From assembly GCA_963678445.1 (NCBI GenBank), contig OY782877.1, positions 4,216,001-4,280,000 of the forward strand: DNA of 64,000 nt, read 5' to 3'. The number at the start of each line of letters is the position of its first letter. Position 1 is the first letter of the stretch. The DNA comes from G963678445 sp963678445 (GTDB lineage: Bacteria > Hydrogenedentota > Hydrogenedentia > Hydrogenedentales > G963678445). Made by a program: the position numbers and the translations under genes. This document shows, piece after piece, positions 26,187 to 35,059 of this stretch. A model generated the notes under the pieces. That model searched no databases, had not been told where the DNA came from, and saw only the letters and a program-made list of their open reading frames with translations.

Positions 26187-29100
26187 ATGTTTCGCAGTGG
26201 AGTAAGGAACATACGGTGTCTGAGGAATAAATCTACAGAAAATTTCCCGAAAAACTTGGGGAAATCCCTCTTGATAGGGTATCCTGTATACGCCGAAGAA
26301 ATAATTGTCGATGCTGTAAAAAACGGAAAGGCTTCAGCAAGCGTGTCTATTCGCACAAAGGTCGGTATATTGTTGCTAAGCATTTTTGGAGCATATATTG
26401 TACTATTTATGCTGGTCCAGCATTGTGTATTCGTTCCTTCTTTTAGTGCAATGGAAAGAAAGATATTTGACCACATTAAAGAGTACGAGCAATATCGCCA
26501 AGCGTATTTCCAAAAAGAACTTACAAAACTAGCGCAGGACTACGCTACCCGTACTGAAACCTACGCCTACGTCGCACATCCGGATGAAGAATACATCAAC
26601 AAAATTTATTCAGAAGTATCGTTCCAGATTCAGCGTATTAACCTGGTCGCCATAGCAGACACAGCGGGAAAGATTCTTTTTCATCGTGCCTTGGATTGGA
26701 AGACAACAGAAGCTATTGAGATTCCACTCTTGAAAGACGGGGCACTCCCCCTTAACCATCCCCTTTTAAAAGAGGGGTGTAGCGGCCTCATTCCTACTGA
26801 ACAGGGTCCACTTTTGATTGCTGCAGCTTCTATTCCTGGCGATCTCAAGACAGGACCATCTCAAGGCACCCTTGTAGTTGGACGTCTTTTTGTTCCTCTT
26901 CTACAAGAAAAATCGTATATGTTTCCTGATTTTAAAGTCAAATTGTGGCGCTTAGACGTCCCCCCTTCTTTACCCTCGAAAATAGAGGCTATAGTAAACA
27001 GAACGCGTGCTGCAGGGGGAATAATTCAGAAACGTCTCAGCAATCATAATCTTGCTCTCTACCAGCTACACCAGGACATTGAAGATCACCCCTCTTTATT
27101 CACTGAATTGTGCTGGCCTTATGACGATTTCGCACAGGAAAAACAAAATAACCATTACGCTATGGTGGTCTCCTTTCTGGCCGGGCTTATTATGCTGCTG
27201 GCCATTATGATGCTTTTGGAACGCACCGTACTTACCCGCTTACTCTCTTTCAGCAAGCAAGTAAATCATATTGCACAGACCCGGGATTTAACACAACACC
27301 TGCCTATAAAAGGCAAGGATGAAATTGCGCGGTTGGGAACCGATATTAATGCCATGTTGATAGCCTTGCATGAAACAACAGAACGTCTAACACGTTCTGA
27401 AAAACGTTTTCAGGATATAGCGCTCAGTTCCGGTGACTGGATTTGGGAATTAGATGTACACAGCTGTTTTACCTACGTTTCCGGACGCGTAAAAGAAATT
27501 TTGGGCTATACCCCAGAGGAAATCGTAAGCCGTAGTCTCTTCTCCCTGCTTCCCGAACACGATGTCGAGCGTATACGCGCCATGCTGGAAAACGCCTACA
27601 ATACCCATGCCGCGCTTTACAATCTTATTCTTTACTGTCAAAGCAAAGAAGGGGAGGAGCGCATTCTATCCCTCAATGGCGTCCCCATTTTGAATTCTCA
27701 GAATCTATTACAAGGCTATCGTGGGGTGGCCCATGATATTACCGAGCAACAGCAGACCGAGGCTGCGTTGCGCAAGGCGAAAGAAGCGGCCGAGGCGGGC
27801 AATAAAGAGCTGGAGGTAGTCGTCAAACGCGCCAACCGATTAGCTTTGGAAGCCGAAGAGGCCAATGCCGCCAAAAGTGAATTTCTTGCAAATATGAGCC
27901 ATGAATTGCGCACGCCGATGAACGGTATTATTGGCATGACCGCCCTGCTGATGGATACTTCGCTAAGCCCTGAACAGGAAGAATGTGTACATACCCTGAA
28001 TACGTGTGGCGACGCCCTGTTAAAGGTAATCAACGATATCCTGGATTTCTCGAAAATCGAAGCTGGGAAGCTCGAGCTCGAACTGGAGACGTTTTCGTTG
28101 GAACGTATTGCCGAAGAGGTAACCGATCTCTTAGCGCGCGAAGCGTATCAAAAAGACCTCGAACTCGCCAGTATTATCTCGCCCCAGCTTCCAATGCGTT
28201 TGAAAGGGGATCCAGGGCGATTGCGTCAGATTTTAATCAACCTGGTTAACAATGGCATTAAATTTACAGAGAAGGGGGAGGTCACCCTTGCTGTCAGCCC
28301 AGTGAGGCTCGAGAAAAAAACGGCATACATCCGATTTTGTGTAATTGACACGGGCATTGGTATTGCCGAAGAGCAACAACAGTTTCTCTTCCAATCCTTT
28401 TCTCAACTGGATACCTCGACAACGCGAAAACATGGGGGTGCCGGTTTGGGATTAGCCATTTCTCAGCATCTGTGCACCATGATGGGAGGGGAGATCTCTA
28501 TAGAAAGCGATGTTGGGGCCGGTACGATCTTCTCCTTTATTCTGCCATTTGAAATCATTGAGACAGCCATCCCCGCGAAAGCTTCTTTTAGAGGCAAACG
28601 GGTTTTAATTGTAGACAAACATCCTGCCAATCAATGGGTTTTCTCCTATTACCTAAACGAATACGACTGTACCTGTATAGCGGCTTCCTCTATAGAGGAA
28701 GCACACACGTTTCAACAACGGGCTTGTGAGACACAAACTTCTTTTGATGTGATCTTTTTTGACAAGAATACGCTGTCCAATGGTATTCCCGATTTTGTTC
28801 GATATTTTTCCTGTGGTGCTCCCGAAACCCATCCCACCCTGGTCGCAATGACCAGTTCCATTGCACCGATTGATATGCAGCTACTAAAAAAAAGAGGGGT
28901 ACACCGAATTCTTTCAAAACCTCTGAAACACAGACAGTTAATAGCCTGCCTTCAGACCCTGGATGAAAGCGGTCCGCCATCATGGGAATTGGAAAGGTTC
29001 ATTACCCCCCTTTCCTGCAATGTTGAAGACAAGCAGGATAACACGGTGTCGCCCCTTGAACCGGAAAACGCTTCCTATCGCATTCTCCTTGCAGAAGATA

Positions 29101-29456
29101 ATCTCGTTAATCAAAAGGTGGCTATACGTTTGCTCAAGAAAATGGGCTACCAGGCGGATGCGGTAGCCGATGGCGAAGGAGTGCTCTCAGCTTGGAAAAA
29201 CAGGAAATATGACCTGATTCTTATGGACTGCCAAATGCCAGTGATGGACGGCTATAAAGCCTCTCAACAAATCCGTGCGGAGGAAGAGGAAGAGCATATC
29301 CCCATCATTGCGATGACAGCGCATGCCATGAAGGGGGATCGGGAAAAATGCCTGGAAGCCGGCATGGATGATTACCTGCCTAAACCTGTAAAACCAAAAG
29401 AATTGGCCAGTATGCTGGCTCGCCATCTTAATAACAAGTCTACAAAACAGTCATAA
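26187..29456 (+). CDS. Hybrid sensor histidine kinase (CHASE4-HAMP-PAS-HisKA-HATPase-REC-REC)
   Basis: 1089 residues. A membrane span near residues 58-80 leads into a CHASE4-like extracytoplasmic sensor (AYIVLFMLVQHCVFVPSFSA) up to a second span near 325-350. HAMP follows, then a PAS domain from about residue 410. HisKA carries SHELRTPMNGIIG with the phospho-acceptor His near 571. HATPase_c has NNGIKFT and GGAGLGLAISQ. The first receiver-like domain (about 800-920) has only one of the two N-terminal acidic residues (LIVDKHPAN), so it may be degenerate. The second is complete (LLAEDNLVNQ, ILMDCQMPVMDG, KPVKP). The first 50 residues before the membrane span are unusual, and a downstream GTG (26346) could be the true start. 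No cognate regulator is adjacent. Confidence 0.9.
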   Translation: MFRSGVRNIRCLRNKSTENFPKNLGKSLLIGYPVYAEEIIVDAVKNGKASASVSIRTKVGILLLSIFGAYIVLFMLVQHCVFVPSFSAMERKIFDHIKEYEQYRQAYFQKELTKLAQDYATRTETYAYVAHPDEEYINKIYSEVSFQIQRINLVAIADTAGKILFHRALDWKTTEAIEIPLLKDGALPLNHPLLKEGCSGLIPTEQGPLLIAAASIPGDLKTGPSQGTLVVGRLFVPLLQEKSYMFPDFKVKLWRLDVPPSLPSKIEAIVNRTRAAGGIIQKRLSNHNLALYQLHQDIEDHPSLFTELCWPYDDFAQEKQNNHYAMVVSFLAGLIMLLAIMMLLERTVLTRLLSFSKQVNHIAQTRDLTQHLPIKGKDEIARLGTDINAMLIALHETTERLTRSEKRFQDIALSSGDWIWELDVHSCFTYVSGRVKEILGYTPEEIVSRSLFSLLPEHDVERIRAMLENAYNTHAALYNLILYCQSKEGEERILSLNGVPILNSQNLLQGYRGVAHDITEQQQTEAALRKAKEAAEAGNKELEVVVKRANRLALEAEEANAAKSEFLANMSHELRTPMNGIIGMTALLMDTSLSPEQEECVHTLNTCGDALLKVINDILDFSKIEAGKLELELETFSLERIAEEVTDLLAREAYQKDLELASIISPQLPMRLKGDPGRLRQILINLVNNGIKFTEKGEVTLAVSPVRLEKKTAYIRFCVIDTGIGIAEEQQQFLFQSFSQLDTSTTRKHGGAGLGLAISQHLCTMMGGEISIESDVGAGTIFSFILPFEIIETAIPAKASFRGKRVLIVDKHPANQWVFSYYLNEYDCTCIAASSIEEAHTFQQRACETQTSFDVIFFDKNTLSNGIPDFVRYFSCGAPETHPTLVAMTSSIAPIDMQLLKKRGVHRILSKPLKHRQLIACLQTLDESGPPSWELERFITPLSCNVEDKQDNTVSPLEPENASYRILLAEDNLVNQKVAIRLLKKMGYQADAVADGEGVLSAWKNRKYDLILMDCQMPVMDGYKASQQIRAEEEEEHIPIIAMTAHAMKGDREKCLEAGMDDYLPKPVKPKELASMLARHLNNKSTKQS

Positions 29457-29715
29457 TCTTTCCTCTCCCTGATTATTTCTTCTTTTTGCGCGATATCTCT
29501 ATAACTCCCTTATATCAAAATACGTAGAAAAGGTTGATCTTGCAAAGCATTGCGGAGTAGGCTACGAACGCCTTGAAAAGGCTCCGTATTCCCCGTTACT
29601 GAAAAGCTTAGACAGAGGAAATACACCCTGTTTCGTCGCTAATTTCACGAGAAATGTAGTGCGATGAATAACCTGTATTAAATCTGTTTGAACTACCGCA
29701 AGATTGGAAAGAGAC

Positions 29716-31020
29716 ATGCCGAAGATTTGTTTTCTAGGCGCAGGCAGTACAGTATTTGCTAAAAGCGTCTTGGGCGATTGCATGCATGTGGACTCGCTAC
29801 GTGGTTCCACGCTTGTCTTGGTTGATATTGACCCAGAACGTCTAGCCGACTCACAAGTAATGGTAGATAATCTGAATCGAACTTTGGGGGCGAAAATGGA
29901 GGTGGAGGCCTACTTAACGCAAGAAGCGCGCAAGGGACTGGAGGGAGTAAATTATGTAGTAAATGCCATCCAGGTAGGGGGATATGAGCCGTGCACAGTA
30001 ACGGATTTTGAGATACCAAAGAAGTATGGATTGCGCCAGACGATAGCAGACACATTGGGAGTAGGGGGTATTTTCAGGGCCTTGCGGACTATTCCCGTAA
30101 TGTTGGAATATTGCCGCATTTTGGAAGAAGTTGCCTCGGAAGCGCTTTTACTTAGTTATACGAATCCAATGGCGATGCTGACGGGGGCGTTGTTGAAGGG
30201 GACTTCGGTAAAAACGGTGGGATTATGTCATAGTGTGCAGAGCTGCGCGCCAGGTTTATGCGAAGCGCTGGATTTACCGACGGATAATTTGCAGTGGATA
30301 ATTGCGGGAATAAACCATCAGGGCTGGTTGCTGGAAATTTCTCGAGATGGGGAGGATCTGTATCCGGAAATTAAACGCCGCGCACAATTGCCCGAGTATC
30401 TGGACAAGGATACAGTGCGGTATGAAATCATGAAGCGTTTTGGGTATTATGTGACGGAGTCAAGCGAGCATACGGCGGAATACACGCCTTGGTTTATTAA
30501 GAGCAAAGCGCCGGAGTTGATAGATAAGTTCCATATCCCGTTAGACGAGTATCCCAGACGGTGTATAGAGCAAATTGCCCGGTGGAAAACGATGCGCGAG
30601 GAATTAGTCACACAGGAGAAACCGTTGCAGCATACCCGCGGGGAAGAGTATGTTTCGTATATTCTGGACGCGATCGAGACAGGGCGTCCGTTTGTCTTCG
30701 GGGGAAATGTGTTGAATACGGGTCTCATTACTAATTTGCCACCGCAAGCCTGTGTGGAGGTGGCGTGTTTGGCGGATCGAAACGGGATTACGCCGACGTA
30801 TGTAGGCGATTTACCAGTGCAGTGTGCAGCATTGAACCGCACGAATATAAATGTACAAGAATTGACCATTGAGGCGGCGTTGACGCAGAAGAAGGACTAC
30901 ATATATCAGGCAGCCTTGCTGGACCCGCATACGGCTGCGGAGTTAACGATTGATGAGACGGTGGCGTTGTGTGATGATTTGATTGCAGCGCATGGGGATT
31001 GGTTGCCTGAGTATCATTGA
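29716..31020 (+). CDS. Glycoside hydrolase family 4 (alpha-galactosidase/alpha-glucosidase type)
   Basis: 434 residues. GH4 enzymes use NAD and a divalent metal with a redox elimination mechanism. The N-terminal Rossmann motif is ICFLGAGSTVFAKSVLGD. Metal and substrate ligands appear as CHSVQ (Cys near 174) and GINHQGW (His near 204), and SYTNPMAM is the usual Asn site. The closest named type by memory is MelA-like alpha-galactosidase; phospho-sugar enzymes of the family are less likely but not excluded. GGAAAGAG upstream of the ATG at 29716 fixes the start; a TTG at 29704 only extends the frame. It is cytoplasmic. It precedes four surface-sugar genes on the same strand with a 51-bp gap, and may or may not share their transcript. 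Confidence 0.92.
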   Translation: MPKICFLGAGSTVFAKSVLGDCMHVDSLRGSTLVLVDIDPERLADSQVMVDNLNRTLGAKMEVEAYLTQEARKGLEGVNYVVNAIQVGGYEPCTVTDFEIPKKYGLRQTIADTLGVGGIFRALRTIPVMLEYCRILEEVASEALLLSYTNPMAMLTGALLKGTSVKTVGLCHSVQSCAPGLCEALDLPTDNLQWIIAGINHQGWLLEISRDGEDLYPEIKRRAQLPEYLDKDTVRYEIMKRFGYYVTESSEHTAEYTPWFIKSKAPELIDKFHIPLDEYPRRCIEQIARWKTMREELVTQEKPLQHTRGEEYVSYILDAIETGRPFVFGGNVLNTGLITNLPPQACVEVACLADRNGITPTYVGDLPVQCAALNRTNINVQELTIEAALTQKKDYIYQAALLDPHTAAELTIDETVALCDDLIAAHGDWLPEYH

Positions 31021-31071
31021 TTGTCATTTAAGAGTGTCCGGCTTCGCTAAGGGAGGATTTGTAATAGACTT

Positions 31072-32001
31072 ATGGACGATACGATGTTGAAGATATCCGT
31101 AGTGGTTCCCGTATTTAATGAGCGAGATACGTTAGCGGAGTTGGGAACGCGTTTGTTGCGCACCTTGGAAGAGACAGGGGATTCGTTTGAGATCATTCTG
31201 GTGGATGATGGCAGTAGCGATGGTAGTCTGGAAGAGATGAAGCGGCTTCGTGCACAGGATTCGCGTATTCGGGTGTTGCAGCTGGCACGTAATTTTGGAC
31301 AGGTGCCCGCGCTGTATGCGGGGTTTTCCGCGGCACGCGGAGACTATATTCTAATGATTGATGCAGATCTGCAGAATTATCCAGAGGATATTCCCAAACT
31401 ATTGGAGAAGCTGGAGGAGGGGTATGATGTGGTAAGCGGTTGGCGTCAGGCGCGAAAGGATTCGCTGTTTCGGCGTTGGGCCTCGCGGTTGCTTAATCGC
31501 TGGATAGCGCGTATTACCCGTCTGCCGCTGCATGACTATGGATGTTCGCTGAAAGGTTTCCGACGTGAAATCGTGGAGCATATGAACACCCTGACACATC
31601 GTTGTCGTTATCTGCCCGTAGATGTGGCCTGTCTCAGCGGCAACGTGGCCGAAGTGGAGGTGCGACATAGCCCTCGGGAAAAAGGGCCTAGCAAATATAA
31701 TCTTTTTAAATTAATTCGTGTTGCGATAGATCTGCTCACGGGAATTACATCGGCGCCATTGCAGTTCATTGGAGTCGTGGGATGGCTTTTTGCTTTGATT
31801 GGTTTTGGTATGGGGTTGCGTGTATTCATTATTCGTTTCATACTGGGGGACAATTTGGGCCTGGAATCCGTGGTGGCCTTGTTCTTTGTTCTGTCCGGTG
31901 TCCAGATGATTGCAACAGGACTAATGTGTGAATATATCGGACGTATTTTTATAGAGGTTCAACAAAAACCCTATTTCGTAATACGAAAAGAATTGGAATG
32001 A
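31072..32001 (+). CDS. Family 2 glycosyltransferase, ArnC/DPM1-like, polyprenyl-phosphate type
   Basis: 309 residues. The GT-A domain has SVVVPVFNERDTL, ILVDDGSSDGS and the DXD-type MIDADLQNYPED, plus FRREIVEHM and a REKGPSKYNLFKL segment. Two C-terminal membrane spans (FIGVVGWLFALIGFGMGLRV and VVALFFVLSGVQMIATGLMC) anchor it. This layout is that of polyprenyl-phosphate glycosyltransferases such as ArnC and GtrB, which load a sugar onto undecaprenyl phosphate at the cytoplasmic face for later use by GT-C enzymes outside. The sugar is unknown. It starts a run with ATP-grasp, SDR and methyltransferase genes. Confidence 0.9.
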   Translation: MDDTMLKISVVVPVFNERDTLAELGTRLLRTLEETGDSFEIILVDDGSSDGSLEEMKRLRAQDSRIRVLQLARNFGQVPALYAGFSAARGDYILMIDADLQNYPEDIPKLLEKLEEGYDVVSGWRQARKDSLFRRWASRLLNRWIARITRLPLHDYGCSLKGFRREIVEHMNTLTHRCRYLPVDVACLSGNVAEVEVRHSPREKGPSKYNLFKLIRVAIDLLTGITSAPLQFIGVVGWLFALIGFGMGLRVFIIRFILGDNLGLESVVALFFVLSGVQMIATGLMCEYIGRIFIEVQQKPYFVIRKELE

Positions 32002-32058
32002 GTTTTTTTCTACAGGTAACAACGTTTACTGCGCATGATGCGCGTTTAGAAGGATGAT

Positions 32059-33117
32059 ATGAAGGCACTAACCGTTTTAGTGTTGGCGGTGGGCGGCAAT
32101 GTGAGCCAGGGTATTTTAAAGGCGTTGGCGAAAACGTCTATTCCCTGTCGCATACTAGGGGCGGATATCAGTGCGCTTCAAATGGGCCTGTATACGGTAG
32201 ATAAGGCCTTTATCTCTCCTTGGGCGCACGAGGAGGAGGCTTTTAAAACATGGCTGTGGCGGTGTTGTCGGGAAGAGAGGGTGGATGTGGTGTTGTCGGG
32301 AGCAGAACCCGTTTTGATGCGACTTGCAGACTGGAAGGAGGCGTTGGAGTCAGAATGCGGGGCACAGATAATTGTCAGCTCGCCTGAAGTAATGGCGATT
32401 GGCGATGATAAGTTATATACCTGTCGGTGGCTTAAGGAGAAGGGGCTCGCTACTCCCGACAGTGCGTCTTCTGAGTCGCAAGCAGAAGTACATGCCCTGC
32501 TGGCACGATGGGGTTATCCCCTGATTGCCAAACCCCGAGTGGGAGGGGGGGCGCGCGGCCTGATTTTGGTGGAAGACGAACATGATCTTGCGTATGTGCT
32601 CCGAAAAAAGGGGTATGTACTCCAGGAATTACTCGGGGAAGATAGCGGTGAGTACACGGTGGGATGCTTTTGCGATAGTTCGGGAAACCTGAACGGTAGT
32701 ATTACAATGCGCCGTGATCTATTGGCGGGTACCACTTACCGTGCAGAAATAGGAGATTATTCAGAGGTGCGTGAGATGGCAGAAAAGATTGTCACAGCGC
32801 TTTCTCCGATGGGCCCCTGCAATGTTCAGTTGCGTATGACGCAACGCGGACCGGTCTGTTTTGAGATTAACCCGCGTTTTTCGGGAACAACGCCGATTCG
32901 CGCACATTATGGCTTCAATGAAGTGGAAGCTTCCTTGCGTCATTTTGTATTGGGAGAACCGCCCATGGCATTGCCTAAGGTAACGCAAGGGGTCGCGTTG
33001 CGATACTGGAACGAGCTTTATGTAGATCCAACAGCGGTTTCTGGGGTGGAGGCGACAGGAAGCTTGATAGAGCCAAAGGACTACCCGCATAGTATAGAAA
33101 TGTATGGAGCAACATGA
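32059..33117 (+). CDS. ATP-grasp family ligase
   Basis: 352 residues. An N-terminal Rossmann-like domain (VLVLAVGGNVSQGILKAL) precedes the ATP-grasp fold: WLKEKGLATPDS, YPLIAKPRVGGGARGLILVE, YVLQELLGEDSGEYTVGCF, and the metal-binding CFEINPRFSGTTPIRAHYGF. The layout is that of CarB/PylC-like stand-alone ATP-grasp proteins, which join a carboxylate to an amine or thiol through an acyl phosphate. The substrates are not deducible. AAGGATG supports the start. The stop overlaps the next start by four bases (ATGA). Its place beside sugar-modifying genes suggests attachment of an amino acid or other acid to a surface glycan (inference). Confidence 0.85.
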   Translation: MKALTVLVLAVGGNVSQGILKALAKTSIPCRILGADISALQMGLYTVDKAFISPWAHEEEAFKTWLWRCCREERVDVVLSGAEPVLMRLADWKEALESECGAQIIVSSPEVMAIGDDKLYTCRWLKEKGLATPDSASSESQAEVHALLARWGYPLIAKPRVGGGARGLILVEDEHDLAYVLRKKGYVLQELLGEDSGEYTVGCFCDSSGNLNGSITMRRDLLAGTTYRAEIGDYSEVREMAEKIVTALSPMGPCNVQLRMTQRGPVCFEINPRFSGTTPIRAHYGFNEVEASLRHFVLGEPPMALPKVTQGVALRYWNELYVDPTAVSGVEATGSLIEPKDYPHSIEMYGAT

Positions 33118-34010
33118 TGCGGGTTTTAGTTACAGGGAGTAGTGGACACGTTGGGGGAGCGATTGCTGCGTATTTAATGGCCCAGGGGATAGAGGTTTGG
33201 GCACTACGTCATGTTTCAGAAACCACCTGCGTGCCTACTCCACAACAAGTGCAATGTAGTATAGGTGAAGAGGGCTGTGTCGGCTTTCTATCATCCGCTA
33301 TACCCGCTTGCGAGGTTATTATTCATGCTGCCGCATCGCAGGATAACAATCTGGCTGCGGCGGAGATGACCCAGATTAATTGCTTAGGGACACACCATAT
33401 TCTGCAGTTGGCATTGCACTGGAGGGTAAGGCAATTAATTTATCTATCGGGGATTTCTGTATGTGGCTCCCCTGTATGCTTACCCATCACCGAAGATTCT
33501 CTTATTGCACCGGCATCTCCATATGTTGCATCAAAATACTATGGTGAATGTTTGACAGGCGCTGCACGGGATGCAGGTATTGCTGCTACCATTCTAAGGG
33601 TAACTTCCCCTGTGGGACCTGGTATGCGATACAATCGCATATTTTCAATTTTTGTTAAACAGGCGCTTGCAGGTATGCCAATACAACTGAATGGAAAAGG
33701 GACGCGCCGCCAGAATTATGTAGACGTGCGCGATGTGGCGCAGGCGGTCTCGCTCTCTCTACAGACAAGCAAGTCGGGGATCTTTAATATTGGCGCAGCG
33801 ATATCATTGTCCAATCGTGAACTGGCAGAAAAATGTATTGCCACTTTGCAATCCTCTTCCCCGTTGAACTTTACTGGGATTCCTGATCCGACGGATGACG
33901 TCATCTGGGATGTATCCATTGAGAAGGCGCAAAAGGAATTAAACTATACGCCTCAGTACAGTATTGAAAATTCTATCCTTGGTTATGCCCAGGAAATACA
34001 AGCGAAGTAA
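33114..34010 (+). CDS. NAD-dependent epimerase/dehydratase (extended SDR)
   Basis: 298 residues. The N-terminal glycine motif is VTGSSGHVGGAIAAYL. The catalytic Ser/Tyr/Lys are visible as YLSGISVCGSP and SPYVASKYYGE (YxxxK). LRVTSPVGPG and the QNYVDVRDVAQAV segment are typical of nucleotide-sugar epimerases. Members epimerise or reduce sugars attached to UDP, GDP or TDP; the substrate is unknown here. It is translationally coupled to the ATP-grasp gene. Confidence 0.9.
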   Translation: MMRVLVTGSSGHVGGAIAAYLMAQGIEVWALRHVSETTCVPTPQQVQCSIGEEGCVGFLSSAIPACEVIIHAAASQDNNLAAAEMTQINCLGTHHILQLALHWRVRQLIYLSGISVCGSPVCLPITEDSLIAPASPYVASKYYGECLTGAARDAGIAATILRVTSPVGPGMRYNRIFSIFVKQALAGMPIQLNGKGTRRQNYVDVRDVAQAVSLSLQTSKSGIFNIGAAISLSNRELAEKCIATLQSSSPLNFTGIPDPTDDVIWDVSIEKAQKELNYTPQYSIENSILGYAQEIQAK

Positions 34011-34021
34011 AGGATGGCTGG

Positions 34022-34894
34022 ATGAGTTCCCCCTATACACAAGCAAGTTGTGTGGCTTGTAACGAACAAGCCCTTATTCCCTTTGGTGCACGTTTGGGGT
34101 ATACCTACTATGAATGCCGCGCTTGTGGCACAATTCAGTTATACCCGCTGCCAACGTGGGAGGAGCTCTCGCAAACCTACGATGAACAATATGGCCATGC
34201 AGGACATATTCAGGATGGGCCGGGGGATCGAAACGACGCGGCAGTGCGGCAATATCAGGATTTAGCGGATCTGCTACTTGCCTACGGAATACGAGAGCGC
34301 GTCCTTGATTGCGGATGTGGGTGGGGAGGATTGCTGGAGATCTTCCAGAAGAATCAAATTAAAGCGGAGGGATTTGATGTCGTAACGGAGATGGTCTCGC
34401 ATTGTCAAAAACAGGGTTTGAACGTGCATTTTGGCGCCTTGGAGACCCTATCAGCGGAACAACCTTTCAAGGCCACCGTATTTTCATGTGTGTTTGAACA
34501 CTTGGTAACACACGAGAGCTACTTACAACAATGCCATCGGCTTTTAGCCCCTGGCGGGTTGCTCATCAGCTTACAACCCACCGCTCGGTTTCCAAAATGG
34601 GTGGCGATGGCGGCGCGGCTGGGAAGACGTTCCCGTCCATTGCCAGAATTACATCACACCTTTAGCCCACCATGGCATACGGCGCTTTTTTCTTTGAAAG
34701 GAATGCGTACCTTGGTAGAGCGCCATGGATTTCGCCTTAAGGAGATTCGCTTGCCTGAGCAACAGCGTGATACAGGGCCTATGCGTCTGGCTCAAGAATC
34801 CCTCGCATTGCTCAACCAGATCGGCTGGCCAATTTTTAAAGAAAGATGGCCTTTATCCCCTTGCCATACCTTTATCTTTGAGAAGATTGAGTAG
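34022..34894 (+). CDS. SAM-dependent methyltransferase with N-terminal zinc-ribbon
   Basis: 290 residues. A small Cys-rich head (CVACNEQALIPFG and YYECRACGTIQLYPLP, two CxxC pairs) precedes a class I methyltransferase core: VLDCGCGWGGLLEIFQ (SAM motif I), GFDVVTEMVSHCQ, and SCVFEHLVTHESYLQQCHRL (motif IV region). The zinc-ribbon plus class I core occurs in enzymes acting on nucleotide sugars or on lipid and peptide carriers. AAAGGATG supports the start, 11 bases after the SDR stop. It is probably the last gene of the GT2/ATP-grasp/SDR run. Its last 23 bases overlap a small gene on the opposite strand. Confidence 0.88.
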   Translation: MSSPYTQASCVACNEQALIPFGARLGYTYYECRACGTIQLYPLPTWEELSQTYDEQYGHAGHIQDGPGDRNDAAVRQYQDLADLLLAYGIRERVLDCGCGWGGLLEIFQKNQIKAEGFDVVTEMVSHCQKQGLNVHFGALETLSAEQPFKATVFSCVFEHLVTHESYLQQCHRLLAPGGLLISLQPTARFPKWVAMAARLGRRSRPLPELHHTFSPPWHTALFSLKGMRTLVERHGFRLKEIRLPEQQRDTGPMRLAQESLALLNQIGWPIFKERWPLSPCHTFIFEKIE

Positions 34895-35045
34895 ACTTGT
34901 TCTGCGGGGGCTCTTGCTTTGATGCTTGGGATGCTTGCGAAGCGGTCTTTTGTGGCCTTCTGGGACAATCCGGGATGCAAGCGAAGCATGTGCCGATACA
35001 GGTTTCCTTCTCGCTTTTTTGCACAATCTTTCGCTGTTGTGACAT
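34872..35045 (-). CDS. Small Cys-rich protein, 57 residues, unknown
   Basis: Starts at the ATG at 35045, six bases after AAAGGG, and ends at TAA 34872-34874. The N-terminal part is basic and Gln-rich. Residues 15-31 read TCIGTCFACIPDCPRRP, a C-x3-C-x2-C-x3-C cluster able to bind a metal or an iron-sulfur cluster. The tail from residue 32 is Gln/Ser/Lys-rich and probably disordered. There is no signal peptide. It lies 14 bp after the exported FlgT-like gene on the same strand and would be the third gene of the bactofilin operon. It overlaps the end of the methyltransferase gene antisense. No family recognised; the signals make translation plausible. Confidence 0.55.
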   Translation of the reverse strand: MSQQRKIVQKSEKETCIGTCFACIPDCPRRPQKTASQASQASKQEPPQNKSTQSSQR

Positions 35046-35059
35046 GCTTTTCCCTTTCT

